64,000 nucleotides of DNA from Undaria pinnatifida (lineage: Eukaryota; Sar; Phaeophyceae; Laminariales; Alariaceae): NCBI GenBank assembly GCA_012845835.1, contig JABAKD010000024.1:2278561-2342560 (forward strand), read 5' to 3'. Numbering within the stretch: the stretch's first letter is position 1; the number at the start of each line of letters is the position of its first letter. A program made the translations under genes and the position numbers. Under the pieces are notes generated by a model. That model was given only the letters and a program-made list of their open reading frames with translations, was not told the origin of the DNA and made no database searches. This document shows, in pieces, positions 31,440-42,011 of the stretch.

Positions 31440-33048
31440 ATGGGGGACACCGATTCGAGTGAAGCCCAAGGGAGCAGCGGCGAGATTACATCCGCCATTT
31501 TGGAGCAGCTGGCAGACTTCCAGAGGAGAGTGGTTCTCCTGGAAAGAGCCACACCGAGAGCTGAGGTGCGCGAGGCCCCAGCTTCTTTCCCGTCGTTTGC
31601 GCCTGTTGTGCAAGGCCTGGCCCATCCGGGCGTGTATTTAGGTAGCAACCGTCCCCCCAAGTTCAATAGTAAGAGGGACACGTGGCCCCTCTGGAAAGAG
31701 AAATTTACATCGTTCACTAGTATAAAAGGATGTAGAGATGCCTACAGAGACACCCAACCCTGATAGAGTAGCGGATGACCCCCTCACGAATGAGGACTTG
31801 CTGTTGAGGCACTCGGCTTCGACAATCGTTCATGCTAGAATGGCTTGGGAGTTTTTGCTGGAAGCTTTGGACTCTGACCCTCCGTGTATAACCCGGATGC
31901 TAGAGACCAAGTCGCCTAGCGGAGCGTGGAAAGTCATGACCGATTTTTTTGCTCCAAAGACAATAATGGAAAAACGAAGGGTAGCGCAGGAGTTCGACTC
32001 CATCTCAGTAGTAGAGGGTGAAGACCCTGCAGAATACTTGAGCCGCATCGACAAGACAGTGCAAAAGCTTGCAATGCTAGGGGGAACAAAGGATGATGAC
32101 GACGTCAATGTGCATATAGTTCAGAACCTGCCAGCCTCTTACGAGGTGGAGAAGAAAACTCTGTTGTCCAGCCCTGGCCTGACTCGTTCCAACATAGAAG
32201 AGGTAGTAAGAAACGCGTACGTGTCGCACAAGCAGAATGTTGGAAGGGGTAAGGGTCAGTCGAAGGGAGATGACCAACATGCTCTCTACGCCGGCGGTGC
32301 GCAACCAGCCGGTGCAGGGGGCAACGGGATGGGGAGGGACTCGAAAGGAAAACAGAAAAGCAGACAAAGTCAGCAGAAACAGCAGCATTCGCAACAGCAG
32401 CAACAGGAGTCGCAGCCGCCGCACCAGCAGCAGCAGCAGCGGCAGCACCAAAGTGGTGGTGGCGGTGTAGTGGGCCCACCGTACCGTTTAGATCCGGTAT
32501 ATGGGCAGTGGCGTTGGGATGACTCGAGGTTGGCCCCTTTTGGGAACGCTGGTGATGTACCCCCGATGGGATGTGTACCAGTTCAACCTCCGCCTGGTGC
32601 GCTACCACCGAGACCTTCGCCACCGGTAGGATCGGGACCGCCACGTAGAGGTACCCCGATAGGCCCCCGGCTATGCTTCAAGTGCCAGCAGCCGGGGCAT
32701 TATGCCGCTCAATGCACTGCGCACGCACACGCAAACGTCGCGCAAAATTACCCACCTTGCTCAGGATATTTTGGCGCGCACGTTGCATCGTTCACCCCCC
32801 CCCCAGCATCATGCGACGGAATTTGGCAGGCCGGAGCATACCATGAGCCCTATGGAGCTGGTGGCTACGCTCCGACTAGCTATGCTCCGCAGTACGTTGC
32901 CGCAGCAGCAGCACCATACGCCCCCTCGATCGTCTACTCCCCGTATCTCAAGGGGCAGCGGAATTCGCGCATAACAGTAGCATGTCTGACAACTCACACG
33001 TTCTCACCGCGCAGATTGCTCAACCAATCCAATACCCCTCCGAAATGA
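31440..33048 (+). pseudogene. gag of Copia element B, frameshifted
   Basis: The first part (31440-31763) reads PPKFNSKRDTWPLWKEKFTS; after a frame change at about 31738 it continues to 33048. The second part has the UBN2/gag-like region (AWKVMTDFFAPKTIMEKRRV, then LSRIDKTVQKLAMLGG and VHIVQNLPASYE), a Q-rich low-complexity stretch (about 32380-32450), a proline-rich stretch, and a CCHC zinc knuckle CFKCQQPGHYAAQC at about 32674-32715. The C-terminus overlaps the protease/integrase frame. Confidence 0.85.
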
Positions 33049-33830
33049 AAGAGACGCCTCGTGACATTTCTGGGGCTAGCGGTAGAGATGAGTGGGTTGC
33101 CGACTCTAGTGCTTCGTATCACATCACGGGGGACCCCACTGGGATGTTTGACTGTAAACCCCCTCCGGTAGATAAAGAGAGGTTAGTGATAGGTGACATG
33201 ACGATGATGGGCGTCGAGTGCTTTGGCAAGCTGTCTCTGCTGATGCGCTTCCAGGGTGGTGACACGCATGTACGACTGACGAACGTGGCATACGTACCTG
33301 GAGTCCAGTTTAACTTGTTCTCATTGCACGCTGTGATGTCAAAGTGCCGGTTGACCATGGACACCAAGGGGGTTCACATGCTTGGGAGGAGTGTTTCGTT
33401 CGTACGCAGAGAGGCTGGTTCATACTGCTCCGCAACTAGGATAACCGACCCCCCCATGGCTAACGCAGTATTGGTCCTTGGCAAGCAGCAACGAAGCGAT
33501 ATTAACGATCTGCACGTTGCGCTAGCCCACTCACATGCTGAAACCCTCCGCGAGACGGCGTGCCAACATGGTGTAGAAGTGGGAGGAGAGTTGGTCCCTT
33601 GTGCTGGGTGTTCCAAAGCCAAGGGGAGGAGGATGCCTGTCCCGAGATCTACCAACAGTCGCTCGACCAACCCCTTTGAGCATCTGTTTGTAGACCTGTC
33701 CGGAAAGCGCCCTGCGTCGTCTGATGGTCACCACTACCTAATGATGATTGTGGACGATTTTTCTCGGTTTGGATGGACTTACTCCCTCAAGGAGAAGTCC
33801 GACGTGCCCGCTGTTTCGCTGGTTTTCTGG
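32982..33830 (+). pseudogene. Protease and N-terminal integrase of element B
   Basis: Reads WVADSSASYHITGD, the Copia protease active-site region, but with DSS where the family has DSG/DTG. Next come the HHCC finger (HVALAHSHAETLRE, then CAGCSKAKG) and the first integrase catalytic aspartates region (HLFVDLSGKRPASSDGHHYL, MMIVDDFSRFGW). It is in a different frame from gag, and a frame break near 33820 separates it from the rest of integrase. Confidence 0.85.
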
Positions 33831-35167
33831 CTGACATTCGGGCACAGGGCACCTCATCCATTGTGGAGTGCCTGCGCTCAGATAACGGTACGGAATTCAC
33901 CAAGGGTGAGTTCGTGACGCTACAAGACCACCACCGTATCCGCCTAGGATACACGCCAGTAGGCTCTCCAAAGTATGACGGCGTGGTCGAGCGCAGGATT
34001 GCCCTAGTCTTAGAGGCCGCGATGGCGTCCTGCCTGGAGGCTCCCCGCCTGTTCGGCGGCGTGCCTCTGCCGCCGACAGGGCCTCTATGGGCGGAAGCGT
34101 GCGTGCACGCGGGTGATGCCATCAACGTGTCGGCGAGGGTGAGCAACAAGCCGGGCATGTTGTCGCCTTACCAAAAGCTGTACGGTAGGGCACCGTTCCC
34201 GCGACTGCTCCCATTTCTCAAGCCTGGCTTTCACCATGTGAAGCGGGCGCTGAAATCTAAGCCGAACGCACAGGTTTGCTTTTTCTTGAGCAGCGGCAGA
34301 AACTACCCAAGGGACTGTTGCAAGGTGTTGCTTGTGTCCGGCCCCCGGTCGTACACCCGCGATGTTACTTGGGAGCATCCGCGGGAAGCCTTTGCTGGGT
34401 TGCTGCCTACGGTATGGGGCAAGGACACCCCATCACCTGGGCCGAGTTTTTCAGAGGCGCAGATGCCCCCGGAAGACGGGGAGGTATGGCATGAGCCGGC
34501 ACCTGTGCCGACGTCACCGGTGCCGGCACAACCGTCACCGTTAACGTCAAGGAAGTCACCGGTGCCGTCACCAATGCCGTCAAGTTCATCACCGGTGCCG
34601 TCACAGCCGTCACCGGTGCCGTCAAGGGCGTCACCGTAGTTGGCACAGCCGTCACCGGTGTGGACGTCAAGGGCGTCACCGGGGCCGACACAGCCGTCAC
34701 CGGTGGTGCCGTCAATGGCGTCACCGGTGACGGCACAGCCGTCGCTGGTGACGTCAAGGGCGTCACCAGGCCTGGCACGGCCGCCGCAGTCACAGTCGTC
34801 GCCGCTGTCACACGAGTTCTCAGGAGCTGGTGATGGTGGCGAGCCACAAAAACTGGGGCGCACGCGGGCGCAGACTGCTCGCAACCAGGCAGGAATTGAC
34901 AGACCGCAGACTGTAAATGACGCCGTAGCTCAACTGGGACGCATCAGGGGGCAAACCGCGCGCAATCAGGGGGGTATGCAACATGGACTGTTGTCTTTGA
35001 TGGCTGCGCGGGAGGGTATTGGTCATGTACTGTACCATCAAGCCCCACCTCACATGAACCCTCCCCTATCCTCGCGCCCGGTGAGTGAGCTCCTGACGCC
35101 GAACTCATACTCGGAAGCGCTCACCGATAAATGTTCTGATCTTTGGATTCAGGCCATGGAGAAATGA
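33821..35167 (+). pseudogene. Integrase core end and repeat-rich linker of element B
   Basis: After the frame break the integrase continues with ECLRSDNGTEFTKGEF and GVVERRIALVLEAAMASCL, giving the remaining D and E of the DDE core, then the GYTP/PYQKLYGRAPF region. From about 34500 it becomes a proline/serine/valine repeat tract. A TAG stop at 34637-34639 interrupts the frame, which continues to 35167 with AQTARNQAGI-type sequence. Confidence 0.8.
34500..34795 (+). repeat. Minisatellite between integrase and reverse transcriptase
   Basis: Many degenerate copies of units such as GCCGTCACCGGTGACGTCAAG-like 12-30-bp blocks encode PSPVPS-type peptides. Length variation here would be frame-neutral only for multiples of three. 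Confidence 0.8.
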
Positions 35168-35365
35168 TATGGTGGCCTGGAGAACGCGGGTACTTTCGGT
35201 GCGATTTAGCATGCAACATGGATTGTTGTCTTTGATGGCTGCGCGGGAGGGTATTGGTCATGTACTGTACCATCAAACGCCACCTCACAAGAACCCTCCC
35301 CTCGCGCCCGGTGAGTGAGCTCTTGACGCCGAACTCATACTCGGAAGCGCTCACCGACGATTTAG
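34976..35365 (+). repeat. Direct duplication within element B, offset 235 bp
   Basis: ATGCAACATGGACTGTTGTC (34976) and ATGCAACATGGATTGTTGTC (35211) begin two copies of about 155 bp that both end near GAACTCATACTCGGAAGCGC followed by TCACCGA. The second copy has small deletions and helps put pol out of frame. Confidence 0.88.
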
Positions 35366-35479
35366 CAACCAAACGGCCTTAATGTTCTTTCGGCGAAGTG
35401 GGTGTACGGTTGGAAATCGAATGAGATCGGCTTTGCGACCAGGCGAGGTTGGTAGCGAGGGGTTTCGGGCAGCGTGAAG

Positions 35480-36684
35480 GTATCGATTTATTTGAGACAT
35501 TTGCCCCGACGCCTACGGCGTCCTGCATCCGCTTGTTGGGTGCCATTGCTTGCGAGTGAGATTTGGATCTTTGGCATTTCGATGCAAAGCAGGCTTTTGT
35601 TCAGCCAAACCTAGACGAAGATGTTTTTGTGCGGCTGCCCCGGGGTTGTGGTGAGATGTCTGGTAAGGTAGCACGCTTGAACCGCAGTCTCTACGGCTTG
35701 AAACAAGCGTCGAGATCGTGGCACAACCACTAGCTATCGCACATGAAGAGTCTTGGTTTTGAGCAGAGTCTAGCAGACGCGTGTGTCTTGCGCTCGGTCG
35801 AGTCTGGAACTGTCTCCATAGTAACAGTAGTTCATGTGGACGATATCTTTGCAGTAGGACGGAAGGCTAGATGCGATCAATTCTGCGAAGACTTGAACCG
35901 CCTAGTGCCGATTAACAACCTTGGCGAGCAAAGGTGGTATGCTGGCTGCCGGTATTCTAGAGATTGGGATGCTGGCACTTTGACGATATCGCAGCAAGCT
36001 TTCGCTGAAAAAACAGCTTTGAAGTTCGGCGTTAGCTCGGGTAGGAGAAACCCGTTAGAAAAGGGCCTTAAACTCGAAGAGTTCGATGCGACTGAACCTG
36101 AGGGCGACTGGCCTTTCCGTGAACTGGTAGGGTGCTTGATGTGGCTTGCCAATCAGACACGTCCGGATATTGCGAACGCAGTGAGAGCGGTAGCCAGGTA
36201 CACCAACTCGCCCAGGGCGATACACTGGAAGACGGCGGTTGGCATTTTAGAGTATGCTTTTTTCACGAGTGATTTTGGCATTACTTTTCAGAGAGGCAGT
36301 GGACTGGAGCTGGTTGCGTATGCGGATGCAGACTACGCCAGCAATGCCACTGATAGGGGGTCGATTTCCGGTGGGGCTGTCATGTGCGCAGGAGCATGGG
36401 TGTGCTGGTTTTCGAGGACTCAAAAGTGCGTGACGCTTTCGACCACAGAGGCCGAGTACGTAGCACCGGCAAACACCATCAAGGAAGTGATTTTCTTGCG
36501 GTACGTGTGGAGTTTCATTTTGCCTGGCCTTGGTTCTGCATGCATCACGGTTTTTGAGGACAACAAGGGGGCAAGGCACCTGGCTCATAACCCGGTGTGC
36601 GCGTCGAATTCGAAACACATCGATATTAGGCACCACTTCCTCCGAGAGCTTGTATTCGGGGAGAGTTTGACATTGTCGCCGTAG
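35480..36684 (+). pseudogene. Reverse transcriptase and RNase H of element B, two in-frame stops
   Basis: A single frame covers FETFAPTPTASCIRLLGA, HFDAKQAFVQPNLDEDVFVR, LNRSLYGLKQASRSW, the catalytic VHVDDIF box (YVDD equivalent) and RNase H (VAYADADYASNATDRGS, LSTTEAEYVA, NSKHIDIRHHFLRELV). It is broken by TGA at 35557 and TAG at 35731 only. The 313-codon stretch from 35743 is fully open. Confidence 0.9.
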
Positions 36685-36868
36685 AGTCTGAGCAGCAACA
36701 CGCAGACGTCCTGACGAAGGCACTTGCTGGTCCAGTTTTTCGTTTTCACCGGGATTTTGTTATGCGCATTTGATTTCGGGAGAACGGTAGAATATGTCAT
36801 GATTTAGTACGCTAGGTTCGCTGTTTCTACTGTTTAACAATGATATTTGAGCAAGGATTTTGAGATTT

Positions 36869-37655
36869 TTTTGGGACTTGGGGACGCCAACGATTTTTGG
36901 TAAACTACCAGGGGTCATCCCACGTAATCAGTCTACGGTTTTCTCAACTAGCCCCGTGATGAGACCCAGCTGAGCCAAATCGTTTAGTTTACATTTTTTT
37001 GGGGACTTGGGGACGGCAACGATTTTTGGTAAACTACCCGGGGTCATCCCCGCGTAATTAGTCTATGGTTTTCTCAACTAGCCCCGTAATGAGATCCAGC
37101 TGAGCCAAATCGTTTAGTTTACATTTTTTGGGACTTGGGGACGGTGACGACTTTGGTAAACTACCCGGGGTCATCTCCGCGTAAGACCAAGGCTACGGTA
37201 GGGGGGGTACCCCCTTTTTCACTGGTGAGTTTGAGCCACTCGCACGAGTAGCTCTGTACCCTACGGATGAAGATGTTTTAGGCACTTGGTTTGGCGCAGC
37301 TTAGATCACCTTTGCATTGCGGATTGATTTCGTCAATATAAAACATAAAGAAAACGTAAGATTGCATAGGAACAAAGGGGTTACTCGCGCGAGTGACCCC
37401 TAGCCACTGAAATAAAAGGCCCAAAAGGGGACCCCCTACCGTAGCCTGGGTCGTAATCAGTCTATGGTTTTTTCAACCAGCCACGCCATGAGACCCAGCT
37501 GAGCCAAATCGTTTAGTCTACAACTTTTTGGGACTTGGGGACGGCAACGGTTTTTGGTAAACTACCCGGGGTCATCCCTGCGTGATCAGTCTATGGCTTT
37601 TTCAACTAGCTTCGTAATGAGACCCAGCTGAGTCAAACCGTTTAGTTTTCATCCT
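36869..37655 (+). repeat. 128-bp tandem array downstream of pol
   Basis: GGGACTTGGGGACG occurs at about 36873, 37002, 37130 and 37530. The spacings are 129, 128 and 400; the 400 equals 128 plus the 268-bp MITE and its 4-bp target duplication. Units share GGTAAACTACCCGGGGTCAT and CCAGCTGAGCCAAATCG. Confidence 0.9.
37185..37452. mobile_element. MITE, GACC family, with 4-bp target duplication GTAA
   Basis: Terminal inverted repeats GACCAAGGCTACGGTAGGG and CCCTACCGTAGCCTGGGTC, flanked by GTAA at 37181-37184 and 37453-37456. It carries CACTCGCACGAGT-type and ACTCGCGCGAGTGA palindromes. The insertion interrupts a tandem array, so the empty site is known from neighbouring units. Confidence 0.92.
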
Positions 37656-38624
37656 GCAAGGAGGGGTCACGCCCACCTGTTACCGCTTGTGCGGGGAAGG
37701 ATTCGCTTGACCGCTTGAGAGGATTATGACTCGTTAAGTAGGAAAAAGGTCTCAAACTCGACGAGTTCGATACGTCTGAACCCGAGGGCGACAAACTTTT
37801 TCGCGAGCTGATTTGAATTATTTCTTGACGGATTATTCTGCATATATTAGCTGTATTTTAGTACTTTTAAGAGTGCATGGTAGTTAGGGAGGCAAGTAAC
37901 TGTTTCTTGATTTCTGAAATAATACTGTTTTCACGATTGCGTTGCCTAGAATGGCATCATTTTGCTCTGGATTTGAGCGTTTGGAGTCTGAATGGATTTT
38001 CAGTATGTACCCAGCCGGGAGGCGTGTGTCTCATTCGAAGGTGAGTTTTGAGACTGCTGCCCGATCACACTTGTTGGTACCCCTGTTCTATGGAGCTGAC
38101 AACCGTTTCATAAGGAAGGCTGAGTGCTGTTTATTAGGCCGATGTTTGAGTTTTTGGATTTTTGGAATTTGGATTTTGGATTTGAGTTTTTGTTTTTGGA
38201 CTTAGGATTTTACGACTTAGATCTTAGGTTCGCGAAGATTGATGCTGGATACTGTCCCTGAATTGTATCTCTAGATTTATGGAGTGCTTTTCAAGGACTA
38301 TGGTGCTGCAATGTGTCTTTCTTGTCATAGCAGTAGTACTGGAAGGACATTGATTAACCGTATTTTACATTGAAACGTTTTACCCTGATGATATGACAAT
38401 ATAACATCATACCGTATCATTTACGAAGCAGGGAGGCTGTTGATTGTATGCTTGGATATGATTCGGATATGGTGACGGTTGAATATTGTAGGGGTTTCCA
38501 GTGATAAGTTGGCTACATGATAGCGGGATATCGGGATGGTGAAAATACTCCGCCTGTTTAACCGCTTTTCTTCCTGGCGAGCGCACTCCACGCTGCGCCT
38601 TGGCTAGGAGCAACTTAATATATA

Positions 38625-39236
38625 CTCGGAGTATTTTATAAAATTATTTCAAGGACGTCAGCCGTGAGTTCGACGAATTTCGGGTCAATACTCATCTTTG
38701 CAAGCTGCGTTGTTGGTACTTGTAATATACTATGTGGGTGAGTTTCTTCATAATGGGAGGGGTCATATTGTTCTGTTAAAAAAAACAAACACATATCAGA
38801 AACGGGTTTTATAGTTTCCGCGCACAGACTGCCTAACGTCACCCTGTTGACCCTGATAGCTACACTGTCTGTAGTTGCAAGGGGAGTCGCCGACCTATAT
38901 CCTTAATGAGGACACACAATGTCAACCCGTAATACGCGCGATCGGCGTATCACACACAGCTTGCAAGGATGAGTTTCGACAAAATATTCGATCTCACAGC
39001 TGGAGTGTATTTTCATTTTTATAATATACTCCGGAGTATATACGAGTATACCTGGTATATCATAAATATTTTATAAAAAACATTTCAAGGACGTCAGCCG
39101 TGAGTTCGACGAATTTCAGGTCAACATTCATACTTGCAAGCTGCGTTGTTGGTACTTGTAATATACTGTATGAGTGAGTTTTTCCTATTTCTTGTTCACT
39201 ATACGTAGTGGTAAGTGTTGGTATTTTTCCTATCTT
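38625..39236. mobile_element. Inverted-repeat element inserted in the 3' LTR of B
   Basis: From the left: an inverted-repeat end (38633-38780), a right end (38800-39040) almost identical to 22800-23012, and a further partial left end (39055-39236). The termini contain the palindromic CTCGGAGTAT / ATACTCCGGAGTAT. It appears to be a deletion derivative of the 1.2-kb element at 21796-23015 plus an adjoining fragment. The target duplication is unclear. Confidence 0.75.
38636..38842 (-). CDS. Micro-ORF carrying the QLAKMSIDPKF peptide
   Basis: A 68-codon frame ending in QLAKMSIDPKFVELTADVL and a short hydrophobic tail. It aligns in frame with QLAKMSFDKIFDLTAGVY encoded at the opposite end of the element. 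Whether it is translated is unknown. Confidence 0.35.
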   Translation of the reverse strand: MTLGSLCAETIKPVSDMCLFFLTEQYDPSHYEETHPHSILQVPTTQLAKMSIDPKFVELTADVLEIIL

Positions 39237-39492
39237 GTACGTCTGATACTTGTCTTCATACCGGTGACTCCACTACCCCACTATTGTCAGCTCAACGAGT
39301 AACCCCTCTACACTTCGTAGGGATCAACACACAGACTGTTTGGCCGGATGTTTCCCGTTTCCCGGCATGATTTGCCATGAGCTGTCACTCGTAGTTTTGC
39401 TCCATATGAGACCGAGTCAGGCTCGACGGCTGGATAATATAAGAAAGAGTTCTGTGTCACCGTCTGGCGCTACGTGTACTATCAACAGGTTT

Positions 39493-41300
39493 ACTCTGTT
39501 TCACAGCAGTCTGTGGCGTACAGAATTTGTATCTCGCTCGAGGATGAAAAATTTGGACGGACACCGCCGTGTGTTGTACTGGTGGTGTCGTTGGGTAGAA
39601 AGAACGGTTTAATGTGAAGACAACACACAACACACATACGTACATATCATACGACTCTTAGCGTTTGGAAGAGCCAGAGAGTGTCAAATTAATGCATCTC
39701 CTGTTACTAGTTCTTCTGTGCCGTGGTACTCACCTGTTACTACTGGATAATTTCAAGCAGCTGCTAAAATAACAGATTTATTTGTTGTTGTTGTTGTTGT
39801 TCTCACATTAACTCGCATAATCAAGTAAGATGATGAAGTTTGATGAAGTACGTATTCACCTTGACGGGGAAGACCGCTGCAGAGCATGAAGGACACAAGC
39901 CTTGGCCTACCAGTTCGTACGTAAGAAAGCAAGGAGGAAGCGATCGTCAGGAACTTGACTTCCACGGCTGTACTGGGTATACGAGATGTCTTGCGCCGGC
40001 GCGTACCCGCGAAAGGACGCGAGATAGGACGACAAATAGTTAAATATAATATGGGTAATAAGGGGTAATAATAGTTGAAAACGCCTCGAAGGAATACTGA
40101 AACCCTGTTTAAAAAAAGTTTTTTGTTTTGCCTCCTGGTGCCTGATGCCTGGTGCTCTTTTACTTCGAGCCAAAGATTGAGACTTCTGCCCCGCCTGCAA
40201 CTGCCACCAAGGTATTTCTGTGTGACATGCTAGTGAATAGGTGTGGGTAGGCTTTTTGCCCCTGGCTCGCAGTGCTGCGTTTAGTACTTGGTGATGCGTC
40301 CACTCGAACTGATACTGCAGGCTGCGTCGGGCTACGTCCTAGTCCAGGTACACTCGTAGGTTCCGCCGCATGTCATCAGCGTGGGGTTCCCAACAACTGC
40401 TGTAGTGCCGATTGAATAGTGCCACCATCTATATAGTGCGGGTAAAATCGCCTGGCAAAACCTTAACTCTATATATCAAGATATCAAGGCTACCCCCGAT
40501 AGTGCTGGTATTTTGAATAGTGTTGGTGTATTGGGCTGGCGAATACCGGCACTATATTGGGAGCCGCTCAGTGTATTTTGAAAGTTGATACCCAATCGTC
40601 CTGTCGTTGTCTACGATTGCTACCCTCGTACTGCTCCCAAGGGAGTCACCGGCCTGTATCCTTCTTGAGGACATACACACCCGGTAGCACCCGCGATCGA
40701 AAGTACCACGCTCAAGTTGCAACTATGAGCTTCGGCGAAATCCTCCACCTCAAAGCTGAGGTGGCTTTTTGAGTACCACCCTAGACTACAGGAACATGCC
40801 AAGGAGTAACAGGTCTGGTTTACCCACCAGGCACCAGGGGCACGTACGAGTCCTGTTGATGATTGCAACAGGTGGGTGATGGGTGATACAGGGTGGCTTA
40901 GCTACTACCTGGTACGAGGAACTTCGTAGTAATTGCGCAAGGAAACCCCTACCAAAAGTAGGTGTTATCTCCGAGCAAACACGTACCGCAGGGACCTTCA
41001 GTTTGAAATTGTGAAATAGCAGTACTTTTGAATTTGAATTTTGGGACCGTCGCAGACGAATATGTTCAACTTGGGCGGTGTTGTGCCGCCATTTTCTTGC
41101 ACGATGATAATGCACTAAATGCAGCGTTAAAGGCCTAACCGATGCAACGGGTGGGTGATCCAGGGTGGCTTTATTAATAGTTTTGCGGGGGAAATCCTCA
41201 ATTTAATGACCGTTGCTTTGGTCACCGCCAAAACGCACCTGGTGTACGTACTCGTGGTAGTCTTCCGTTTGAAATTGTGAAATTGATACTACAAAAATGC
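39493..41300. other. Intergenic with repeat fragments
   Basis: Contains a (TTG)n run at 39781-39800, a degenerate TAGTGCCGG-type MITE at about 40402-40562, and a diverged copy of the MSFDK family end at about 40620-40775. No gene recognised. Confidence 0.45.
40725..40772 (+). CDS. Diverged micro-ORF of the MSFDK family
   Basis: Encodes MSFGEILHLKAEVAF. The DNA also forms an 8-bp hairpin (CCACCTCA-AAGC-TGAGGTGG) followed by CTTTTT. A related broken copy lies at 44866-44915 (FGEILDLTAEVSL in frame, start lost). Confidence 0.3.
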   Translation: MSFGEILHLKAEVAF

Positions 41301-41314
41301 TGCCTAACATCACC

Positions 41315-41481
41315 CTGTTGACCCTGATAGCTACACTGTAGTTGCAAGGGGAGTCGCCGCGACCTATATCCTTAATGAGGACACACAACCCGTAATACGC
41401 GCGATCGGAGTATCACACACAGCTTGCAAAGATGAGTTTCGACAAAATCTTCGATCTCACAGCTGGAGTGTATTTTAATTT

Positions 41482-41512
<31 letters not shown>

Positions 41513-41668
41513 CACTCCAGTTGTGAAATCGAATATTTTGTCGAAACTCATATTTGCAAGCTGTGTGTGATACTCCGATCGCGCGTATTACGGGTTGTGT
41601 GTCCTCCTTAAGGATATAGGTCGCGGCGACTCCCCTTGCAACTACAGTGTAGCTATCAGGGTCAACAG
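41315..41668. repeat. 354-bp palindrome: two 156-bp arms around an A27 tract
   Basis: The left arm 41315-41470 and right arm 41513-41668 are near-perfect inverse complements of equal length. Each is the right end of the MSFDK-family element. The 42-bp spacer ends in 27 consecutive A bases (41486-41512). Confidence 0.9.
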
Positions 41669-42011
41669 ATTGATGTTGTACCTTTGAACTCGAATTTGGG
41701 ACTGTCTTCGACGAATATGCTCTATATGGGCGGCTTTTTGCCATATTTTTTGCACGATAATAATGTCCGAAATGCATGCCTATGCCCAAACAATGTAACG
41801 AGTGGATGCTCCGGGCTGGCTTTAGTTATGCGGGGAAAACCCTACCAAATATACACCTGGTAGTTTTTATCACCTCCAAAACGCCCCTGGTGTACGCGCA
41901 TCCCGGCACTCGTAGTCTTCAGTTTGAAATTGTTAAATTGAAATGGAATTATTTGAATTTGGGACCGTCGCAGACAAATACACAAGGCTTTTCACGGCAT
42001 CTAACAATCAA

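Larger units (their letters stand above)
38438..39333 (+). repeat. 3' LTR of element B, split by a nested insertion
   Basis: The left part is 38438 to about 38624 and the right part about 39237-39333. Together they match the intact 5' LTR. The inserted ~612 bp belongs to the MSIDP/MSFDK inverted-repeat family. Confidence 0.88.
31043..39338 (+). mobile_element. Copia LTR retrotransposon B, nested in the 3' LTR of A
   Basis: The 5' LTR is 31048-31334 and the 3' LTR is 38438-39333, starting TGTTGAT and ending AACA(A/C)ACA. Target duplications GACTG are at 31043-31047 and 39334-39338. The interior has gag with a zinc knuckle, protease, integrase, then reverse transcriptase and RNase H, the Copia order. 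Several frame breaks make it defective. Its 3' LTR is split by another element (about 38625-39236), and a 128-bp tandem array carrying a MITE lies between pol and the 3' LTR. Confidence 0.92.
27951..39492 (+). mobile_element. Copia-type LTR retrotransposon A, interrupted by element B
   Basis: The LTRs begin TGTTGGTTGTC and end TATCA(T/A)CA. The 5' LTR is 27956-28233. The 3' LTR is split into 30950-31047 and 39339-39487 by element B. Target duplications GGTTT are at 27951-27955 and 39488-39492. A polypurine tract GAGGAAGGGGGA immediately precedes the 3' LTR. The interior is short (about 2.7 kb including a solo LTR) and retains only RNase H remnants of pol, so the copy is an internally deleted, non-autonomous relic. 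Confidence 0.88.

Noticed and set aside
32077-34884. Antisense ORFs across gag and the integrase linker
   Set aside because: Shadow frames of the Copia coding sequence and its G/C-rich repeats.
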